Shown here: piece after piece, positions 14,241-20,336 of the stretch
Layout: each line of letters begins with the position of its first letter
Numbering within the stretch: the first letter of the stretch is position 1
Source of the DNA: Abditibacteriota bacterium
GTDB lineage: Bacteria; Armatimonadota; UBA5829
DNA: 50,930 bases
Assembly (NCBI GenBank): GCA_017552965.1
Contig: JAFZNQ010000076.1
Coordinates: forward strand, 86,035 to 136,964
Direction of reading: 5' to 3'
The notes under the pieces: model-generated
Seen by the model: the letters and a program-made list of their open reading frames with translations, nothing else
Database searches by the model: none
Told to the model about the DNA's origin: nothing
Translations under genes and position numbers: made by a program

Positions 14241-14858
14241 CTATCTGATGAAGTTGGTCCTCACTCCCGGCTCCCGGTCCGGGAGCCCCAGCTTTTCTTT
14301 GCCCAGAGCGATACTCTTCATAAGAAAGGCCATATTCTCCGCCAGGCACCTGACGTTCCACATACCTTCGCCGTCCTGCAGCGCCTCTCCCGGGGCGGCT
14401 CCGTGGACGTTGTTCCAGTAATAGCCCGACGCCACCGGCATGCCGGATATGGTAAAGTATTTGTTGAGCCTGTCAAAGGCCGCGGTGGTCCCGCCTCTTC
14501 TGGCGCACACCACGGCGGCGCCCACCTTCATGCTCAGATCGCAGCCGCAGGAATAAAACAGCCTGTCGCAGAGAGCGGTGAGAGTGGAGTTGGGGCCGGC
14601 GTAATACACCGGGGAGCCCAGCACCAGACCGTCGGCGTCGCTCAGCCTGAGGGCGATCTCGTTCACCACATCGTCGATGGCGCACCTCCCCAGCCTGCCG
14701 CAGGCGCCGCAGGCCCTGCACCCGGGGATGGCCGAGTCTCCCACCTGCAGTATCTCGCTGTCTATGTCCCTCCGGGACAGCGCCTCCGCCATCTCCTTCA
14801 GAGCCAGCCCCGTGTTTGAAGCCTGCCGGGGGCTGCCGTTTATCATCAATACCTTCAT
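14241..14858 (-). CDS. iron-sulfur flavoprotein (ISF-type NADPH/FMN reductase fold)
   Basis: The 205-residue protein starts with the flavodoxin-like FMN loop (INGSPRQASNTG). It then has Cys47, Cys50, Cys53 and Cys59 in the compact spacing C-x2-C-x2-C-x5-C, the 4Fe-4S motif of archaeal and bacterial iron-sulfur flavoproteins. LGSPVYYAGPNSTL is the second flavin-binding loop. Such proteins transfer electrons, often from ferredoxin, and have been linked to oxygen or peroxide defence. The ATG is set by GCGGAGG six bases upstream; an earlier in-frame ATG would place the ribosome site inside the gene. It lies 63 nt downstream of asd in the same direction. Confidence 0.85.
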   Translation of the reverse strand: MKVLMINGSPRQASNTGLALKEMAEALSRRDIDSEILQVGDSAIPGCRACGACGRLGRCAIDDVVNEIALRLSDADGLVLGSPVYYAGPNSTLTALCDRLFYSCGCDLSMKVGAAVVCARRGGTTAAFDRLNKYFTISGMPVASGYYWNNVHGAAPGEALQDGEGMWNVRCLAENMAFLMKSIALGKEKLGLPDREPGVRTNFIR

Positions 14859-14921
14859 AGCGTTCCTCCGCATAAAAACCGGGTGCAAAGCCCGGGGGCT
14901 CTGCGCCTTGTGTCCTTGATA

Positions 14922-15950
14922 TTAGGCCTTGGGCTTCACCAGCCCCATGTCTATGGCTTTGAGCGCCGTCTGCACCGAGTTCAGGGCCGCGCCCTTGCGG
15001 ATGTTGTCCGCCACCACCCACATATCCAGAGTGTTGGGGTTGGAGGTATCCTTGCGGATGCGCCCCACGTAAGTGGGATCCTTGCCCTCGGCAAAGAGAG
15101 GCATGGGATATTTGCTCTCGGCAGGATCGTCAATGAGCTCCAGACCGTCCCAATTACTTATAGCCTCTCTGGCCTGATCTACGGTTATCTCGTCCTCAAA
15201 CTCCACGTTCACTGCCTCGGAGTGAGCTCTGAACACGGGAACGCGGACACAGGTGGCGGACACCTGTATGCCGGGGTTCGAGAGTATCTTGCGGGTCTCC
15301 TTGATCATCTTGATCTCTTCGCCGTAATAGCCCTCGAACTCGCTCTTCAGGGAGGATATCTGAGGTATCACGTTGCAGAATATCTGATAGGGATAGTTGC
15401 GTATGGGCATTTCCTCTCCCTTGATATAGGCGTGTATCTGCTCATCCAGTTCCTTTTTGGCGTCTCTGCCTGTGCCGGACACGGACTGGAAAGTGGTGAC
15501 CACTATGCGCTTTATTTTGCTGATGGCGTTCAGGGGAGCCAGAGCGTGCACCATCTGGATGGTGGAGCAGTTGGGATTGGCAACAAAGCCCTGATGCTCC
15601 CTGAGGGCGTCGCCGTTGACCTCTGGCACCACCAGCGGGACCCGGGGATCCATACGGTAGTCGTCGCCGTTATCTATGACGAAACAGCCCCGCTTGACAG
15701 CCTCCCAGCCATATATCTGGCTGGCGCCCTTGGCGCCCTCGGTGCCGGCAAAAAAGGCTATGTCCACGTCGTCAAACGCCTCGGGGGTGGTGGCATACAC
15801 GTTGTAGTCGTCGCCGTCTATGTTCTGGACTCTGGCGCTGCGGGCCAGGATCTTGATCTCGGAAGCAGGGAATCTGAGGCTCTTGAGGACCTTCAGCAGC
15901 TCTTCGCCGACTTCTCCCGCTCCTACTACCGCTACTTTATACTGTGACAT
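14922..15950 (-). CDS. asd: aspartate-semialdehyde dehydrogenase
   Basis: The 342-residue protein makes aspartate semialdehyde from aspartyl phosphate with NADPH, the branch point to lysine, threonine, methionine and diaminopimelate. It shows the N-terminal nucleotide loop VVGAGEVGEELL, NPNCSTIQM with the catalytic Cys128, and RAHSEAV with the active-site His243. GGAGG six bases before the ATG sets the start. A consensus promoter and an 80-nt leader with two small hairpins lie upstream; the leader is too short for a lysine riboswitch. The downstream threonine genes hom and thrC are 7 kb away, not in this operon. Confidence 0.95.
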   Translation of the reverse strand: MSQYKVAVVGAGEVGEELLKVLKSLRFPASEIKILARSARVQNIDGDDYNVYATTPEAFDDVDIAFFAGTEGAKGASQIYGWEAVKRGCFVIDNGDDYRMDPRVPLVVPEVNGDALREHQGFVANPNCSTIQMVHALAPLNAISKIKRIVVTTFQSVSGTGRDAKKELDEQIHAYIKGEEMPIRNYPYQIFCNVIPQISSLKSEFEGYYGEEIKMIKETRKILSNPGIQVSATCVRVPVFRAHSEAVNVEFEDEITVDQAREAISNWDGLELIDDPAESKYPMPLFAEGKDPTYVGRIRKDTSNPNTLDMWVVADNIRKGAALNSVQTALKAIDMGLVKPKA

Positions 15951-16034
15951 CGTTTCCTCCAAACAGGCTTGCCTGTAATTCTTACATACCAAGTATAACG
16001 TTCTTATGAGAGCCCGCAGACTCTCACCATTTTG

Positions 16035-16063
16035 ATTATACCACAAAGGGACAGATATGGCAA
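16035..16063 (-). promoter_or_regulatory. promoter of asd
   Basis: The minus strand reads TTGCCA, a 17-nt spacer, and TATAAT with TGG before it. It is one of the strongest promoters in the window. Confidence 0.8.
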
Positions 16064-16084
16064 ACGAAGGGCCCCGGACGACAG

Positions 16085-16111
16085 CAAGCGGGGAGACAGG
16101 CTCCCCGCTTG
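16085..16111 (-). terminator. hairpin after the gene at 16139
   Basis: The minus strand has an 11-bp perfect stem CAAGCGGGGAG / CTCCCCGCTTG with a 5-nt loop and no T-run. It precedes the asd promoter. Confidence 0.5.
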
Positions 16112-16138
16112 ACGGTATTTCTCCTTAAGACCCTCGCT

Positions 16139-17152
16139 TCACGCAAAAAGCTCCGCAAAGAAGGTCTTTATCATGCCCGGGAGCAAGGCGGGAAAGCCCT
16201 TGGCTTCACCGGCATCCAAGGCCGCGGCCTTATCCTTGCGGCCCACGGTCTTTTCATAGCTTATATCGGAGTAGCTTTCCGGAGCAGGCTCGGGGCCTCC
16301 CTTACGGAAGCACCACATCTCCTTTGGGACCTTACCTCCCGTCCCACTGAACACAGAGCCGTTGCGCCACAACAGACACTCGTTGGCGTAAAACCACTCA
16401 GGCTGGGCCGAATCCGGACGGTAGTATTTTTCTATGTTCTTTTCTACGTCTTTTGCCGACAGCCGCACCTTCCAGTGTTCGATGGCTCCCCCTTTATATT
16501 TCAGGGAAATCACGTTATCCGTGAGTATCCTGACCTCCTGCGGGCCATCCCAGGGCCTGAACCACATCCGTCCCCCCGTATATTTCTCCGCAACGAGCCT
16601 TTTGGGGTAAGCCCTGACGTAATACACAGTCCATGGCGTGGCGATCATATATCTGCCGTCATCCAGGAGCCTGACATCCCCCGGGGTCTCGCCTGTCCCG
16701 TACCATATGACCCTGCCCTTATCCTTTATCACCGAGAACGGCCGGTTCATCTGATAGTCGGCAAGGTGCCCTGCGTCGTATTGCAGGATCTCATATCTGC
16801 CATGTTTTACGGTGCGCTTTATCAGCCCCGGCATCTCCCGGCACAGCTTGTCTGTATTCTCATGGTTTCTGCTCAGAAAATGGCGGTAGTCGTAATAATA
16901 TCCTCTGAGGAGAGGTTTTTGATCAAGACGTTCGTCAACAACGATCATTCCGGCGCCGGCGATATTCCAGTTGTAGCACAGGACCTGCGACCTGTATAAC
17001 GGACTGTCGGGGGCATAATAGACGCCGTTCAGATAATCCGGCACCGTGAAAAAGGGGACGAACAGCATCTCCGGTCTGCGCGCTTTGGCGCAGACTGCGC
17101 CGATGCAGACAGCGACCAGCAATACAAATATAATACAGTGTAGTCGTTTCAT
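16139..17152 (-). CDS. unrecognised exported protein, paralogue family member C
   Basis: The 337-residue protein has a signal peptide (about 1-22, MKRLHCIIFVLLVAVCIGAV). It shares the family core with the proteins at 11093 and 12521: LDDGRYMIATPWTVYYVR, VRILTDNVISLKYKGG, EHWKVRLS, LLWRNG and RKGGPEPAPE. The C-terminal end is again a Phe-rich helix (MIKTFFAELFA) after a charged linker. Similarity to member A is the clearest. GGAGG lies upstream of the ATG, and a promoter with a T-rich spacer is at 17203. Likely exported; function unknown. Confidence 0.8.
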   Translation of the reverse strand: MKRLHCIIFVLLVAVCIGAVCAKARRPEMLFVPFFTVPDYLNGVYYAPDSPLYRSQVLCYNWNIAGAGMIVVDERLDQKPLLRGYYYDYRHFLSRNHENTDKLCREMPGLIKRTVKHGRYEILQYDAGHLADYQMNRPFSVIKDKGRVIWYGTGETPGDVRLLDDGRYMIATPWTVYYVRAYPKRLVAEKYTGGRMWFRPWDGPQEVRILTDNVISLKYKGGAIEHWKVRLSAKDVEKNIEKYYRPDSAQPEWFYANECLLWRNGSVFSGTGGKVPKEMWCFRKGGPEPAPESYSDISYEKTVGRKDKAAALDAGEAKGFPALLPGMIKTFFAELFA

Positions 17153-17202
17153 CTCACATGACCTCCTTGCAGGAATGATAGGGACAAAACACCCTCATCT
17201 TC

Positions 17203-17231
17203 ATTATACAATTCGAGCAAAAAAAAAACAA
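17203..17231 (-). promoter_or_regulatory. promoter of the gene at 16139
   Basis: The minus strand reads TTGTTT, a 17-nt spacer rich in T, and TATAAT. The ten-base T-run may also act in ending the transcript of the gene at 17235. Confidence 0.6.
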
Positions 17232-17234
17232 CAC

Positions 17235-18320
17235 CTACCTGCCGAAGAAGAGGCAAAGGACCCAGGCCCACATCAGAGCCGCCCAGCCGAGGCACACTGC
17301 CTGCCCGCAGCGCCGGCTGCCCAGGACGCGGCCTACGGCGCGGACCGTTCTGCAGCGCCGCCCTTCCGTGGCCCGCAGAGCCTCCCGGCAGGTCTCCCTC
17401 ATAGACTTTGTCTCGGCATAGCCGTCATCCACACCCTCCAGCAGCTCCAGAGCCCGGGCGTATTCCCGCAGCCGGTGAGCCTCGGCGGCGTCCCAGTAAC
17501 GCTGAAAGCTTTCGGCGGCGGCTCCCAGGGCCCGGGCCGACTCGGACAGGCGCCGGGCATCGGGCATGAGGGTCTCCGCCAGCAGAACGGCTATCCTGTC
17601 GTATTTTTCCCGGGAGAGGTTGAACCAGCCCAAACGCCGGGAATGGTCTTTATAGTGCTTGGCGTCCATTGCGCAGGCATCCCAGTCCAATCCTTCCCTG
17701 AAAAGGGGCGCAGGAAAAACCAGATCGCCTATGACTATATGATCCTGTTGCCGCCTTATCTTTCTGAAGTCGGGCATCAGGCGCAGTATTTCTTCGGATG
17801 CCTGCCTGGCCCTGTTTTCCCGTGCGATGGACTCTGTCAGAGCAAAGCGGTCCCCTGTCACAGCTTCCAGCAGCTCCATCAGGCTTTCGCCGGGGAACCG
17901 CTGCCGGGCATACTTGCCCACCCGGTCTATGATGGCGTTGTATTCCCTGTAATATTTATTGATATATCTGTTCCCGGTCCGGGTCTCTCCCCGGCGGTCG
18001 TCATACAGGTCTTCCCAATAGCTCCGGCGCTCCCGATAAGGCTCGGGACAGTACCATTTGCCGCTGTAAACGGGCCGGTCCAGACCTGCGGCGCCGTCAA
18101 GCCCTATACGGATATAAAAATACGCGGCCTCCGCCGCCGCCAGCACTCCGGCCCAGCCGGGGAACCAGAAAAAGGAAGGCTTCGGCATGATCCCCCGCAG
18201 CTGAAAAAACCAATATACTATGTTTGCCGCCAGCAGGCCTACGCAGCAGCCTGCGGCGACGTGAGTCGCCCGGGCCAGCCACAAGAGCAGCCGGCCGCAG
18301 CGCCGGACAAGCGGCTTCAT
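17235..18320 (-). CDS. unrecognised membrane protein with helical cytoplasmic or periplasmic core
   Basis: The 361-residue protein has two predicted membrane segments near the N-terminus (about 13-38 and 48-70) and one at the C-terminus (about 340-358). The middle 250 residues are charged, Arg/Tyr-rich and mostly helical (for example ARALELLEGVDDGYAE), resembling a TPR-like array without clear repeats. No catalytic motif or family is recognised. It starts 16 nt after the metallo-beta-lactamase gene with GGAGAG upstream, and so closes the operon that begins with the GH36-like gene at 23240. Confidence 0.75.
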   Translation of the reverse strand: MKPLVRRCGRLLLWLARATHVAAGCCVGLLAANIVYWFFQLRGIMPKPSFFWFPGWAGVLAAAEAAYFYIRIGLDGAAGLDRPVYSGKWYCPEPYRERRSYWEDLYDDRRGETRTGNRYINKYYREYNAIIDRVGKYARQRFPGESLMELLEAVTGDRFALTESIARENRARQASEEILRLMPDFRKIRRQQDHIVIGDLVFPAPLFREGLDWDACAMDAKHYKDHSRRLGWFNLSREKYDRIAVLLAETLMPDARRLSESARALGAAAESFQRYWDAAEAHRLREYARALELLEGVDDGYAETKSMRETCREALRATEGRRCRTVRAVGRVLGSRRCGQAVCLGWAALMWAWVLCLFFGR

Positions 18321-18336
18321 CCGTCATACTCTCCAT

Positions 18337-19368
18337 TTATCTCACAAAGGGCTTGCTGTCGGTAAGCAGCGCGACCCCCTTTCGGGAAAGCCTTACGCCT
18401 ACGGTGCCGTTCACGTTGGTGCGGTAGTGGGGCGCGTGGTGCTCCTCTGCCCAGGGCTGTATCTCCGACTTGGGCTCGTAAATATACTTGTCGTGGGCGT
18501 TGCCGTCCATGCTCACCACCATGTCCGGCGACACCGCGTCCATAAAGCCCTTGTCTATGGGCGTCCAGCTGTGATGCATGCTCTTCAGCACCTGAGCCCC
18601 GGACATCCGGGGGGCTATATGCCGCTGAGCCTCCAGGCTGATATCCCCTGTAAAGAGGACCCGCTGCCCGCCGTAATCCAGAGCGCACACCAGGGAAAAG
18701 TTGTTGTAATCCCCGTTGAGGCCCAGATATTCCATGTCGTTGTTGTAAAAGGTGAGGGATGCTCCCGACAGATACACCTTTTCTCCGTCCTCCGGGCACA
18801 CGATGGCGCAGCCCTGCTCCCGGAGCATATTGACGATCTCCGGAAACAGTCTGTTGGGCTGGTTGTAGGCGGGCTTGTCTCCGGCGGCGAGGCGCTCCAT
18901 GGTCTTCACGTCCGGGACAAACACCACGGCGCCGCGTATATCAAAGCCCTTTTCCACCAGATATTTGAGGCCGCCGGCATGGTCGCCGTGCCAATGGCTG
19001 ATGACTATATAGTCCAGCCTGTCAATGCCCAGCCTGCCGTATTCCCTCAGCAGGTGCTCCGCGGAGCTCTCGGTCTCTTTGTGATAAGGGACAAAGGTGT
19101 CCGTCACAAAATCGATGCCCAGTGTCTTGCCGCCGGGCAGCTTTATCACAGAGGCGTCGCCGGCGCTGAAATAGCGGTGAGGCACCCCGCCTATAAAATA
19201 CACGTCCGTATAGCTCTTCAGAGAGCCTCCGCAGGCCGCCGCCCCGCACAGCAGCAGGACAGCCGTCAATATGACCCACATCATCGAAGCAAGCCTGCCG
19301 GGAATGCCGGCGCAGTCCTCGGCGCTCCGACCGGCCCCGGGACCATGGTCTCGTCTGTCTGCATTCAT
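18337..19368 (-). CDS. exported metallo-beta-lactamase-fold hydrolase, ComEC-C-terminal type (copy 2)
   Basis: The 343-residue protein has a hydrophobic export segment (about 29-46, possibly with a lipobox Cys46) and an MBL domain. The metal motif SHWHGDHAGG gives His125, His127, Asp129 and His130; further ligands lie in VLFTGDIS and SMHHSW. This set resembles the extracellular nuclease-like domain fused to ComEC. GAGG six bases before the ATG supports a start at 19368; a second ATG at 19284 would give a more standard signal peptide. It is a tandem duplicate of the gene at 19372, and the last 50 residues are almost identical. Substrate unknown: nucleic acid, phosphodiester or lactone are all possible. 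Confidence 0.85.
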   Translation of the reverse strand: MNADRRDHGPGAGRSAEDCAGIPGRLASMMWVILTAVLLLCGAAACGGSLKSYTDVYFIGGVPHRYFSAGDASVIKLPGGKTLGIDFVTDTFVPYHKETESSAEHLLREYGRLGIDRLDYIVISHWHGDHAGGLKYLVEKGFDIRGAVVFVPDVKTMERLAAGDKPAYNQPNRLFPEIVNMLREQGCAIVCPEDGEKVYLSGASLTFYNNDMEYLGLNGDYNNFSLVCALDYGGQRVLFTGDISLEAQRHIAPRMSGAQVLKSMHHSWTPIDKGFMDAVSPDMVVSMDGNAHDKYIYEPKSEIQPWAEEHHAPHYRTNVNGTVGVRLSRKGVALLTDSKPFVR

Positions 19369-19371
19369 ATC

Positions 19372-20334
19372 TTACCTCACAAAGGGCTTGCTGTCGGTGA
19401 GCAGCCCTACCCCCTTCCGGGAAAGCCTTATGCCCACGGTGCCGTTCACGTTGGTGCGGTAGTGTGGCGCGTGATGCTCCTCTGCCCAGGGCTGTATCTC
19501 CGACTTGGGCTCGTATATATACTTGTCATGGGCGTAGCCGTCCATGCTGATCACCATATCCGGATCGATCTTCGCCATAAAATCGCCGTCCACCGGCACC
19601 CAGCTGTGGTGCATGCTCTTCAGCACCTGCACCTTGGTCATATCGGGAGCCATATGCTTCTGGGCCTCCGTGTCGCAGTCTCCCGTAAAGAGCACCTTTT
19701 GCCCCGCGTATTCCAGACAGCATACCAGAGAGTAGTTGTTGTAGTTCCTGTCAAAGCCCAGATATTCCTGCTCATTGTTCCAAAAGGTCAGGGAGGCGCC
19801 GGAGAGATACACCTTGTCCCCGTCCCGTGGGCTCACTATCCGGCAGCCCCGTTCCTCCAGCATCCCGGTGATCCGGGGACAGAAGCTCCTTATTTCGTCA
19901 TAAGCGCCATGGGGGTCTGTGTATAGCCTCTCTGCCGTGGCCATATCCGGGACGAACACAGTGGCGCCGGCCAGGTCGAAGCCCTGCTCCATGAGGTATT
20001 CCAGCCCTCCCGCGTGGTCGCTGTGCCAATGGCTGATGACTATATAGTCCAGCCTGTCTATGCCCAGCTCCCTGTATTGCTCCAGCAGATATTCTGCTGC
20101 CGTGACCGGCTTGCCCTTACCGTCAAGACAGAAGTCGACCGTCTTGTCATTTTTGTTGAAGTCTATCCCCAGTGTCTTGCCGCCGGGCAGTCTGACCACG
20201 GTGGCGTCGCCGGCGCTGAAATAGCGGTGTATGCCGCCGCCTATGAAATACAGGTCCGTATAGTTTTTCAGGCCTCCGCACCAGGCCGCCGAAGCAGAGG
20301 CGCAAAATGCGGCCAGCAAAAGCAGTATCTTCAT
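19372..20334 (-). CDS. exported metallo-beta-lactamase-fold hydrolase, ComEC-C-terminal type (copy 1)
   Basis: The 320-residue protein has a signal peptide (MKILLLLAAFCASASA) and an MBL core. SHWHSDHAGG gives His102, His104, Asp106 and His107, with VLFTGDCD and SMHHSW also present. The ATG at 20334 is preceded by GAGGAG and lies two bases after the stop of the GH36-like gene, indicating coupled translation. The start of copy 2 follows three bases after its stop. Compared with copy 2 it carries a short insertion (KNDKTVDFCLDGKGKP). Association with a glycosidase suggests that both act on an exported or external substrate. Confidence 0.87.
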   Translation of the reverse strand: MKILLLLAAFCASASAAWCGGLKNYTDLYFIGGGIHRYFSAGDATVVRLPGGKTLGIDFNKNDKTVDFCLDGKGKPVTAAEYLLEQYRELGIDRLDYIVISHWHSDHAGGLEYLMEQGFDLAGATVFVPDMATAERLYTDPHGAYDEIRSFCPRITGMLEERGCRIVSPRDGDKVYLSGASLTFWNNEQEYLGFDRNYNNYSLVCCLEYAGQKVLFTGDCDTEAQKHMAPDMTKVQVLKSMHHSWVPVDGDFMAKIDPDMVISMDGYAHDKYIYEPKSEIQPWAEEHHAPHYRTNVNGTVGIRLSRKGVGLLTDSKPFVR

Positions 20335-20336
20335 CA

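Noticed and set aside
15950-16028. lysine riboswitch in the asd leader
   Set aside because: The leader is only about 80 nt and contains two small hairpins; the L-box aptamer needs about 170 nt and its conserved junction is absent.
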